Below, in pieces: positions 47,463 through 59,100 of a stretch of DNA of 64,000 nucleotides. The translations under genes and the position numbers were made by a program. The notes below the pieces were generated by a model, which saw only the letters and a program-made list of their open reading frames with translations, searched no databases and had not been told where the DNA came from. Within the stretch, counting starts at the first letter, position 1; each line of letters starts with the position of its first letter. The DNA is from Pycnopodia helianthoides (lineage: Eukaryota; Echinodermata; Asteroidea; Forcipulatida; Asteriidae): assembly GCA_032158295.1 (NCBI GenBank), contig CM063254.1:5734326-5798325 (forward strand). Reading direction: 5' to 3'.

Positions 47463-47829
47463 TTAAAGACACTGGACACCTTTGGTAATTGTTTGGTGTA
47501 TCTCAACATATGCACAAAATAACAAACCTGTGAAAATTTGAACTCAATTGGTCGTCGAAGTTGCGAGATAATAATGGAAGAAAAAGCACCCTTGTCACAC
47601 GAAGTTGTGTGCTTTCAGATGCTTGATTTCGAGACCTCACGCGTGAGGTCTCAAAATCAATTCAAATATTTTACTGAGATTACTTCTTTCTCAAAAACTA
47701 CGTTACTTCAGAGGGAGCCGTTTCTCACAATGTTTTGTACTATCAACAGCTCTCCATTGCTCGTTACCAAGTAAGTTTTTATGCTAACAATTATTTTGAG
47801 TAATTACCAATAGTGTCCAGTGCCTTTAA
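47463..47829. mobile_element. MITE of the TTAAAGGCAGGG-related family (TTAAAGACACTGGACAC ends)
   Basis: Left TTAAAGACACTGGACACCTT; right, inverted, TAAAGGCACTGGACACTATT. Interior words shared with 32312-32698: AAAATAACAAACCTGTGAAA, CTCAATTGGTCGTCGAAGTT, GTTGTGTGCTTTCAGATGC. The centre contains GAGACCTCACGCGTGAGGTCTC, a 22-base perfect palindrome (47632-47653, split here as GAGACCTCACG and CGTGAGGTCTC). I remember near-identical sequence from sea star genomes. Confidence 0.75.
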
Positions 47830-48003
47830 GAGCCCTTTGGTGTCCATTTCTGGTCATTTTGGAACCACATAAGATGTTTTGCAGGTTAAAAAAAAAAAAA
47901 ACTGATAAAGGAAATTGTTTTATTGGGAGATTCTATAATTGAAATGCAAGTATAGCGAGTACGTTTTATTTCCTGAGCCTCAAAGCACGCGGACAAAATT
48001 TTG

Positions 48004-48321
48004 TAGTCGTCAAAGACCAGTATCCGCTTTATGTGACCCAACATATGAAACAACTCATGTAAAAGTTAAAGCTCGATTGGTCATCAGAGTCACGAGAACA
48101 AAAAAGTGAAAACCCCTTTTATATTTTCACTATTTACATCGGGTTTTGACTCGCGAGATCAAAATTACTAATGTATACTAATTTTTTTTTTTTTTTAACT
48201 TCAGCAAAACGCAAAAATTTGCCAAGGGAAATTTCTAATCATGACCACCTTAAACACCATGTAAGTTATTCGCAACTCTGTGAACATTTTTAATCTTACC
48301 AATGCTGTAAACTCCCTTTAA
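48004..48321. repeat. Diverged MITE related to the two TTAA families
   Basis: GTCAAAGACCAGTATCC, GACCCAACATATGAAACAAC and GCTCGATTGGTCATCAGAGT resemble the 47463 family, while the end CTTACCAATGCTGTAAACTC-CCTTTAA resembles the 44537 family. Follows 175 bases after the previous MITE. Confidence 0.5.
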
Positions 48322-48329
48322 GTTAACTA

Positions 48330-51300
48330 CATCAAACAATACAACAACAAAATCATATCAGACAGTCTGTACTTTTTTTCCTCTTATAATTCCTTTTTTT
48401 ATTAATATTTTCATCTTTCAAGAGACATTCAGACAATAGTAACAATGAACAACGTAAACAGTAAACCACAACAGTAATGCTATCTATACATAGGGGACAG
48501 TTTAACCGTGTCAAACCGTCTTTGTTCAGCAAGAAATGTTGATCATGAAAATGACTGTGCTATGTACTCAGTTGAAAATCAACTTAAAAAAAAAAATAGC
48601 GAATTAGACTCTCAAAATATCAACACCATTTTCAAAAGAGTTTGGAGTAGGTTTTCTTGAGTAGGGGAAGAGAATCTTCAATGGACGACTGAATATCAAC
48701 TGTCACTGATTTTCACTTTGGGTGAAAATGACTAAATACGAGGATTCACTGTAAATCAAGAGATTATCAAACCAACCCACCTCTTTGGTAAGTTACTCCT
48801 ACCTAGATTTTGGTTTCTCCTGTTCCCCCCCCCCAAATGGCTAAATATTCCATCCCTAATATGCGCCATCGCAATCCTGCAACCACAGACGTTTCCACAT
48901 GGCAAATCTCAGTTTGTATTTGGTGCTATTAATTCATCTCCTTTTTTTAATTCGAGCAATCAAGACTGAAGATTGTAAAGTGAAAATTATGGACTTTTAG
49001 AAAGTTTGATAACCTCTTACCGAGCGTTGACTCCCTGGATGTTTTTTTGTATGTGTTCGGGCTTCAGCCGAACAACTCTTGTTTTTGTTTGTTGTTTTTT
49101 TTGTTTTTTATGCTTTTTTTTTTTTTAAGGGAGGGGGTGGGGATTGGGGGTAATACTTACAATTTAAAAACCTAATATTTCTAAGTACAGATGCAGCATA
49201 AACAATTATTTATACACCCAAATTAACGCGGGGCTTGATGCCTCTCGTACCCTTAACAGAATCATTATAATCAAAATCCTCGTATTGTAAAATGTTGATG
49301 TAATGCGGCGTTTTGGGGCCTTTATACATCCAGCACCGAAGTTCATCTTCCATCCAAACCATAGTACCCTTTTTATATCCAAGGTGTACATTTTTTAATA
49401 TATTAAAATTTGCATACATTCCGATGAAGTAACATTCTCTCTATTTGAACTTGTTCATGCTTCCGTGTAAAGGGAGGGGGTAAAAACACACAGCTCTTTG
49501 GGGTCAACATTTTCTGCATGTCTTACAAAAAAAAAATTAAAAAAAGCTCGACTCTGATACGGAAAGAATGAAAGCCCATTATTGTTTGAAAACACATCAA
49601 ACCTACATCACTGAATACAGAGAATTAAGTGCTTATTAAGTTAATTCAGTCTAAGACATTCTAATGGCATGTTTGGCTTCAGGGATTTGTACGATATAGA
49701 CCATGTGACATGCAGAACAACGTCAGTACATTTTCTCATCAGTCCGGCTCCTCTTTTTTTTCTTTCTTCTTTTTTTTTTTAAAGTTTCAAACAATCTTTC
49801 ATCCTGTCAGATTAACTTAACATCACAGAAGCCCCCGGACTGTTTTTCTGCTTCTTCCAAATGCACCCCCAAAAAGCTTACAATAGTTTTAGTTTTTAAA
49901 GATTTTATAAAATCTTATAAAATACTGAATCTGGTTCTTTTTTCCAATGTTTTTTCTTCAAAAGAAACTGTCTGCTATTTACAAATCTATTGGAACAAAA
50001 CATCATCGTGAATCATTTTGTTCAAAACGCTCTATACACTGATCTTGTAAGACATGGTGTCTTTATACAAAAACAAAACGCACTTATATATAAATTTATT
50101 CCTTGTTTTGTATATACAAGAACTAAACAAAGTGTGTTCAATGGCACTCTCTAACACACTTCCTTAAATTGGGGATATCGTCATCTCTCCACAACCGAAA
50201 GGTTTTTGGCTTCTAATAAAAATACACTTCACATACTCTCGCATTTGTTTTCTGTAATTACTACTTAGGCTTAGGAACGCAACACTAGACGACAACAGCA
50301 TAATACATGTCTTATTATAAAAAAAAATTACAAAATAAAACAAACTACAAGTCAAGTTCAGACTTTGAAAAGAGCTAGTCAGTGGAGTGGGCCAGTGGAA
50401 ATTGTAACACCTTCAAGTAAATTACACCATATAAAAAAAAAAGGTTACAAAGCAGTCAATTCAAAAACAACTGTTTTCAGTGTTGTACACGGACACTACA
50501 AATTTGCATATATGCAAATGAATCAAGCCAAGATGGTTGATATGGTGGAAATTTGAAGAATTTCCCGACATCCTGCACTATTTGGAGTGAGTTTTATTTC
50601 AAGCACGGTATAATAATTCCTCATCCAGTGGGATGGGCAGACATACTATAGCGTAGCTTCTACATTAACACACATTATATTGACAGGCATGGACACAGAA
50701 ATTAGTAATCAGCCCATAAATAAACAGCCGTAATGTTCGGCAAATAATCACAAGGATTTGTCAACATTTCCCGCAACTTCATAGCGTCTCATCCCAAAAG
50801 GGAAGATCAAAACAATCAAGAGGTTTTATTTACCTTCACAGGCTGACAAACACAATTGGGGTTAACTTATGAAATCAAGCAATAATCATTCTGAATTTGT
50901 ATGAGGTAAACAGTTGTTTGTTTGTTGTTGTTTTGGGTTTTTTTTTGCTTTTGGTTTGGTTTCCTTTAAGGGTTGAAATTCATTCCAATCCTTTTGAAGA
51001 CAAAATATCATCTCACTAAACCTGGGGATGTTTCGTTTTATCGTTACTAATAATGTAACAAGTCTTCCAAGATCTTAAGATACGTACCAGAATCAACACT
51101 TGAGTTTTCAGAGTCATCTCTGTTTGACCACTACCAGAGAATCCCCCAGCCCACAGTTCTTCCAAGGAGTTAACTAATACCAAAGAGGTCCCCCCCCCCC
51201 AATCGATTGTACCAATAGTTGCCGCGTTTAATTCAGAAACAAAACAATACAGACTGAAAACCAACTGCTCCATTAAGAATACCATGGTAGTAGTGACAAC

Positions 51301-52915
51301 AATGGTGGTATATAAAAACACTTAGAATTTACTCATCAAAAACAATGATTTGAGGTATATGCGCAAAAATATAATTATGATCAATGTAGCTATATAATGA
51401 TTGTCATGTAGAGGCGGTGAAACAAGGGTATTGGGTTGATGTGTACATCACAGGTGCAAACCAGCCCAATGAAATCGCACATGAAGCGGCATACGTAAAT
51501 GTATGACGCCACTGGGTTACCTGCTCATGTTTTCACCTAGCCTAATAACGTCTTAAGCACTGGATATAGACCTTAAATACTGATGACATCACAGTTTGTT
51601 TACCACTTTGTAGAAAGAATGGGAAACCATTGAGTCTATGCACAACTGTCTGAAATGCAGTACCCTGTTACAGCACTTAAACAACGCAGTGAACAAACCG
51701 TGACGTCATCAATACGGGGGTCTATGGGGTAAAATGTCCACCTGTTTCACACTGATGGCAAACTACCTTAACACCAGGCTAACCTTGGGCTAACAATTTA
51801 GAAGTTTAACCGTCTCTTTTTTCTTCTTCAATAACTATTGACTGTGGTTTGTTTTACTTGACTTAACATCATGATCAAGCGTTTCTAAATGGGTGGCCAA
51901 GATTTTCCAAGGAGTTGTTACAAATTTTCCTTGTTTTTTTACTTTCAGTGATCTGGGATGCATGTGTTAAGTGTACCCGACAATTGCATTTTTTAAACAC
52001 TATACGCCAGTACAAAAATAATCATCATCTCCCATCATCTGCGGTAAACATAACAAGCATGTATGTACAAAAGCAGCAAAAAAAACAACACCATCATAAA
52101 ACCAGTACTGGGCTCCAAAGCCCTATTTGAGTATCATCGGCTTAAAATCTTGGCACCATATACTTGTAATAATAACAATAATAATAATAATGATATTAAT
52201 AATAATCAAATCTGTTCTCTTCTTCTTTTTAACAAAAAAGCTCCCTGGTATAACCGTAAGATAATAACACCTCTATTTTTCTTTTTAAACAGACAAGGTG
52301 AGACAACAAATTTCTAAATCCCAACTCCTTTTTTATCAACCAAACGAACAAAAAAAGTTAAGTACATAGGTCTGGATGGTACAATATCAAAGCTATACAT
52401 CTACGTATTAAAAGGTATGTAATGTTCGTCTACAATGCGTTTACAGCATGTTCACCAGATCTTTGTTAAATAGATTTATGCCCACGCCATCCCATGTCAA
52501 CTGCCCATGAATCTAGCCGGGTTCACTTTATTTCATCCTGGTCGCTTTGACACCCCTAGAAACAAGGGTTCCGCGCGGTTCTGCATGATTAGTTTAACAG
52601 ACCATAAGGTAACCAACACTGATGCGAGACTGATGTAAAAGTAGTTTCCGGGGGGAAAAAAGGAAAGAAAAACAGGCGAATTCAAAATGGGAGATGCGGA
52701 ACATTTCTCTTTTTTAAGCTGCATCACAGAAGCCATTTGCCCTGATCGTCTTCACACCAGATGGCACAGTGATTAAGTAATCACAGGGGGTGAAAGGTGA
52801 TACGTTCTACCATCACCTACAGCCAAACAGACAAAGGGTTCTAGAGAGACAAACAGAGAGTGTACCAAACACACAGAGAGAAGGAGAGAGAGAGAGAGGG
52901 AGAGAGATAGGCCGG
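48330..52915 (-). other. Low-repeat, AT-rich block: possible long 3' UTR of EBF
   Basis: From the end of the last MITE (about 48321) to the candidate EBF stop there is almost no SINE or MITE sequence, unlike the flanking DNA. It is AT-rich with many T and A runs. The longest ORFs are unconvincing. Reverse-strand AATAAA signals (TTTATT on plus) occur at about 52526, 50094 and 48396. COE genes commonly have long 3' UTRs. A trinucleotide AAT run lies at 52167-52206. The UTR reading depends on the last-exon call. Confidence 0.3.
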
Positions 52916-53121
52916 CTACTTGCTAGGGCTTGCAATGTGAGCGCCATAGATGGGTGCCCCGCAGGTGGGAAGTGCAAAGGGCCCCCCTACTCCACAGAAG
53001 GAGGGAGACATCATGGCTGTTGTCCCTGTGGGTGTAATATAGGCAGAAGGGGTGAGAGATGTGGTAACGGACAGATTGGGGAGGGAAAGGGGCGGAGAGA
53101 GAAAGAGAGAGAGAGAGAGGA
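52873..53121. repeat. Two (GA)n microsatellites flanking the candidate EBF last exon
   Basis: GA runs at about 52873-52909 and 53096-53121. On the minus strand the second is a CT tract about 70-95 bases before the acceptor at 53026. Confidence 0.85.
52916..53025 (-). CDS. EBF: Candidate last coding exon of EBF
   Basis: After a CT-rich tract (53095-53121 on the minus strand) comes an acceptor, TTACACCCACAG, at 53026. The exon then reads in the required phase 1: [20 protein letters not shown], then [15 protein letters not shown] and TAG (52918-52916). Joined to the preceding Gly codon it follows ...MIGASG, where vertebrate EBFs have ...ISG-MIVPPM. The TT-A-M-M-S-P start may correspond to that ending. 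The alternative is that exon 57003-56767 reads through its donor (G|GTGAGC) and ends after about 13 more residues at a nearby TGA. I cannot decide without transcripts. Confidence 0.45.
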
Positions 53122-56100
53122 AACCTTGGGTGAGCTTCTCTGCTGAAGTCATGTCATGTTCTGAGGCAGATATTTTGAAAAGGTGGGGGGGGGGCATTAT
53201 TCGGAAAGTTACCTGAAGAGCACAGCACTACAAATAGTTACAGGTCCTAGTAATACTTTACATAGGTATAAGGATGGTAATTTTTCAACAAAGTGTTAAA
53301 TTGTAACGACATTTTTAACAACAAGTTGCTTTTATTTTGAAAAACAGTTTGTTTTTTGTTTTTTTAATGCACTGCATAATTATCAAAATTCCATCCCTCC
53401 CCCTATATATAAAATGGAAAAGGCAGCAGCGGCTTCAAAAGATTTTTGCAACAAATGAAAACCTGTATTGTAAGGTTAAATATTACAAGTTCAGAACAAA
53501 AGTTTCTCCAAAATCAACCAACTGTTTCATGAACATGCTGCTACAATCAAATTATGCCTTTTTTTTGCTCAGCATCTCGTTTGAGGAATTAGTGATGGAT
53601 GTTATTAGTATTGGTATAGGAATGGTCTGGATGCTGTTTCAGAGCCTTGGGGAGGGACATGCCGAAATGTTAATATTTCCTGTACATTTGACAGGTTTTG
53701 GGTTTTTGTAAGTGTGTGTATAGAAGTTAAAACGAGGAACACCTGGATCTTGTATGTGTGTGCCACTACACTGAGTGAATGTGACCAACCCTTGCTTGAA
53801 AGTTTGTTTGGGGAAAGTTGTTCAGTGTTTATGTTTACAAGTTTAACAGGTAGCATATTTCATTTTGACACGCTTAGTTGCCCAATTTTGTTGTGGACAC
53901 GTGAGGGGGGAGGATGATAACCCCAAATATATCTCAACGTGCTATACTACTAGGGGTTACACACTTCCAAAGAAGTGGGGACTTGTTCCAAGCTTGAATT
54001 TGGCCCCCCAAAAAATTAAGTTGGTACTATTCCTTCCATGTGACACCCAATAACAGTTTTTTAAAGAATGCTATCATCTTTGACGTCTAAAATGCATTGA
54101 TTTGGTGGTAAGAGCTGATAAAGAACAATTTGGAAGTTTCATAGTGTGATAGACCAATGGGTGATCCTGCTCAAACCATAGATCAAGCCTCTATGCTCAA
54201 AGTGGGCTACAACGTGCACTTGAAACAAAAACACAAAAACCAAGTTGATGCCGTCTCCACATTATGAAATCATGTCACACAAAAAACTTCCACTGTGGGT
54301 GCTGTCACTTTTTTCCCCTTCTCCCATATATCACCAAATTATTGAGTCAAACCCCCCTCCTCGGGTTTATTTCAGTCTATCATTGTTCGGCCGTGTTTGC
54401 AGAGGTCCCAGGCGGTGATAAATCTTCTCTACGGTAACAAAGCAAGACATGGCTGTAACAAGTGACTCAGCCCTTCTTACAAAATGCTGAAGTCTCCCAG
54501 GAGTGTAGGGCCCACATACTGGTGCCGTGCAGGTAAACTGCTGTGTAATGCTCAACATTTCTGGCTTGTTGCTGAGGTCTGAGGGAGATGCTGGACCCCT
54601 CATGTTCATGTGTCTACTACTACTGAGTCAATGTTTTAACAATAATGCAATGACTTGTTGATGTCCACAGCAGCACCAGAATTATTTTTTTCAGCGAAAG
54701 CACAATGTTTTGCTGGTATGGACTGGTAGCGTTTACAGTTCGAATGCATATTCTGATTCGAAGTTGTTCTGTTTGTGAAACTTGTAGAAAGATTTGGTCT
54801 TGGTTTTTTCGTTCTGTTTTTCTGTTTTCCTTTTGTGTGTGTGTGTGTGTTTATTTGTCTCTGGTTGCTTGCCTTTTCCTTTCATTAGGCTCTGTTGGTA
54901 TGCATGGAAGCAAGGACCCGTATTTTTGCCAGCTCCCGCGGGGGTTTGCATGCCTTAAAAATCAAAGCAGATTTGATTTGATTCACACAATGGGAATTAT
55001 AGTCTTGCAGAGTCGGCCCCAAAATGCCAGGCAGAGATTGGAAACACAAGAACAAAAGACGTTGAGGTAATCTGCCATTCAAGAACGATCCATTTCAGAC
55101 CATTACTACATTTACGCTGAATAGAAATGATTGGCCTTCAATATCATCAAAGTTCCAGCCGATACTGCACATCAAGGGTAAATAACGTACTAATCCAATT
55201 TCAGGAAGGCCTGCTTTCCTTGACGACTATGCCCGGTTTTTCTTGTACGGAAATGGGAGAAAAATACAATGGACAATGACGGGCCGTAAGAAAAGATTTT
55301 CCTTCTGTGCGCTTACAAATTATTTGATGGTTTCTGTATCTAGATAATGGATAAATGTCTGAATGACAGAGAAAACCTTGGAGGCAACAAGATCAATTTC
55401 GCGGGAAAACTACTTTCAATTGAGAGTGAAGAGCGCACAATGGTATAATCCAGCCCCTCGCATTATTGGCAACTCTCTTGATAGCTATTACCCGTTGTGT
55501 CCTACAAAATGGCAGTCTCATAACGTCATTGTCACGGAGACCTTGGTACAACCCTACCAAAGCCTCTCACAGACTCGTAATTATGACTGAGAAATGGCAT
55601 TGCTGACTTAAGGCATAGATGGGTTTTTTGTAGCTCGGACATTATAATGGCTAACAATATTAGTAGAGTTAAAAGGTGTATGAAAGGCGTGTCCTTGCAT
55701 TTGATATCATTGCTCAACTTAAGTAATATTGCAACTGTTCATCATCAACGTACGCTGGTATACAGTCCTCCCCACTCTGTGCATTCGGAACACACAAGAA
55801 TAAAAAAAGACTGCAAGTTGCTGCCAAAATTTGTGGATTGTCATAAAAAAAAATTGCTGACTTGTTTGGGTATGTTGTTTTGAAGGGAAACCTACGCATA
55901 TACGAGGTAAGGCAGGCTTGTGTTTATAACAACTTCATTGGTGGATTCTGGGCGTGGGATGGGGCTGTAAACTTATTGATATTATTTCCATAAATGTATA
56001 GGGGGCCTACGACTTCATTAAACATGATACATTGAAACTCTTTTAAACTTTCAATTTTTCAATCAATCCCTTAGGGAGAAAAGAATCCCTCGGTAAGACT

Positions 56101-59100
56101 TAAATAATGAGTAAACACATCAGAAATCAATCTAGAAATTGATAAGCAATTGATCATATCAATTCTGACCAGCGACTGATCAATGGTTCTAGTTTTTTTT
56201 TGTTTTTTTTGACGAACTGATCAGTAGATGATCAATGAACTTGACAAATCAATAATTGATCAGTTGATCAATGAACTTGACAAATCAATAATTGATCAGT
56301 TAATCAATGAACCCATAATCAAAAGAGTGGTGAGCAGAGACATTGAGAGGTGAGGTGGTGGGTTTACGACATGATAGAAAGTCAAGTTTCTAAGCAGTAT
56401 TGAGGGAAGAGGGAAGCTCAGCGTATGGATGGAGAAGGTATTGACTTTTGCTCATGCAATATGGTTACAAGAGCAGAACAGTTTTTTAAAACAGGTTGTG
56501 GCAACAAACAACACTGACAAGCAATGACGCGTATAAAGAAGCTTGAGGGACTGGCCAATGCAGTGAGCTTGGACAATAAGTTAGGAACCAAGTGTTAAAG
56601 TAGCTTGAATGAGGTTACATGAGCTGGTAAGGTTTGGGCTGTATAGAGTCAGAAATACCTCATGTACTGAATGGATTAAGGGGTAGGAGGAGGTAGGATT
56701 AATGGAGCAAGCGCAAGGTACTGATTCATGCCCAAACCCACCACCCACCTTGTGTCTCACGCTCACCTGACGCCCCAATCATTGGCCCGGCCATTCCGGC
56801 TGGGCCAGAGCCGGGCGAGGGGCTGGAGGGACAGCGCACCACAGGGGCAAACGCACTCTTCTGCTTTACGGCAGTGATCATGTTGGCGGGCGAGAAGGAG
56901 AAAATACCCGGCGAGGCGGCGGCGGAGCGGTGGGACGACGCCCCATTCCCGGTACTGCTAGGGGGGTGGGGCAGAGACGGTGGTGATGAGGAGGGGACAG
57001 CAGCTAGCGAAAAAAAATAAAAGCAAAAGAAACACAAAGAGTGCATGATGATGAGAGCTAGGTCAGCGTGGTGGAATCAAAGGAATAGTGCCTTCTTATA
57101 CTACTCGGAATGAAGAAGGTAAGAATGCAGAGAGGGAGCTTCAGGCTATAGGTTCACTCTCCACACTCCCCAAGGAAATCACATTGCCACCCTAAGCCCA
57201 TCAGTTACAAGGACACAGGGACAAACTGTCAATAGTAAACGCACTGTTGGAACCTGCCGGATTGAACGTCAATGGCACAAGTGAACTTGCACCATAATGA
57301 TTTGGCTTTACGGGGGACGTGTTTTCACCCATTATCATCCTCGCGTGTCTCCGTACACAATGGTCGTGGACACTGATAACTTAATTTGACTTTTCAAGAG
57401 TACAACTCCACGCACGTAGTGGGAAATGATGAAGCTTGTGGGAATACCGAACAATCCCCACAGTGCCGTGTAACCGTCAAATACATCAAATTATACACGT
57501 CAAAACTCTCGCCATCCAAGCAATTAGCTGGCCCACTTCTTCAGAAAAGCTCACTGAAATGTCGTTTGTTAATATTTATCAAAAAAAATGTATATAAAAA
57601 AAATCCTGTGAATTACAAATTATGCATGGACCTGTTGTACCTCGGTAACAAGAGTTGTTTTTGAGTTTTTGCACTGATGAAGAGTGTTGCACTGAGAACC
57701 CTGTCTAAGGACAAATGCAATATTGTAAATTATAAGATTAACACGATGGTATTTGGAGGCAGCCTCAGGCTCGCTAGCACTCTCTGAATAGTGGTTATTG
57801 TGCTCCTTGGCAGTTGGGAATCACACAGGAAGACGAACCACACAAAACAAGCTCTCTCTCCGTCTCTCTTTCTTGCAGCCAACTAGGGGCCGAAGAAGAA
57901 AAAAAATGGTTCCTTCAGGCAAATATCAGGCTGGCTTCCAAAAAAGTGTCCCACGGCAGCCGGGGCCTAGGCAAACAGAATGCAATCAGCTTGAATGTCC
58001 ACACTTGCATTGTGCGCCGCCGCGTTTTTCTATTAGTGAAATTCTGGTTATTTTTACACCGTTATTGTCTCTAGCCCCTCAATGCTGCTTATCTGACGCT
58101 TGGAGATTGATCCTACGAGGGACTCCAAAGTCAAAAATCTGTCTAACTTAATAAGCAAAATGGAAAATTGTTTTCCTTTTATCTCCATCTGCTTGTCTGA
58201 GGTTTCCCCCCCCCCCATTTATACAAAGATCTGGAAAACACTTCACCTGTATAACACCTACTTAAAAATTGTTGACCACTGTATTTGTACACATAAAAAT
58301 GGATAATATCTATCCACTTTGAACACTGAAAAACAATTATATGCATTTGTATCAATCAGACTCATTTCCGGCAGTAAAATCTCTGGAAAATTTTTAAAGC
58401 TCTCTGTCAAGCTGTCTAAAGTAGACAACGGAGAACAAAAAAGTATTTGGTCTTTATAAATTTGCACAACATAAATAGAACACAATTTTTACCAGTCCCT
58501 GATTTTGGTAGTTTCCTCAAAGGACGTGGCATACTTTTTGTTTTTACCCTGTATTGATATTTAATCGAGATGGCTTAACATACGCACCTCTCAGCCACAT
58601 GTACACAATAGATACAGTTATAACTACATGTAGTAATTCACCCTGGGTGACACCAGACCCACTCAAAAACGGCTCTCATGTTTTTTTTCGCAACTTTTCG
58701 CAAAAAGAGAATGTTCGGTTTGGAGGGAAATTTATTAAAAGCAAAAACAAGCAGCATTACAGGAGCCCAAGTTCTCCTTTAGAATAAGCCGAAAACTTCC
58801 GGCATGGTTGTTTTCAGAAAGCACCAATTTTTTTTCAATTTTTTTTCTTCATAAATTATTCTCTAAAGAAAGTTATTAGAACTTCTCATGAGCAAAAGTT
58901 GTTCTAACTGCAAACCTGAGCATCTTGAGTTTGTCTGGGTCACCCGTCAGTGTGTGAACAATAAAAATGCCCACCAACTGGCTGTATAAATGACACCATG
59001 TCCCAACAGAGTGGCTTTTTGGGGGGGGGTATATGGCTACAGCAGTGTGCTTCAGTGGAAAGTGCCCCAAGACAACCCTTCACTATTTAATCTAATTTGA

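Noticed and set aside
54367..54609. 80-codon minus frame between EBF exons
   Set aside because: No phase-fitting acceptor with a pyrimidine tract and no COE-like residues.
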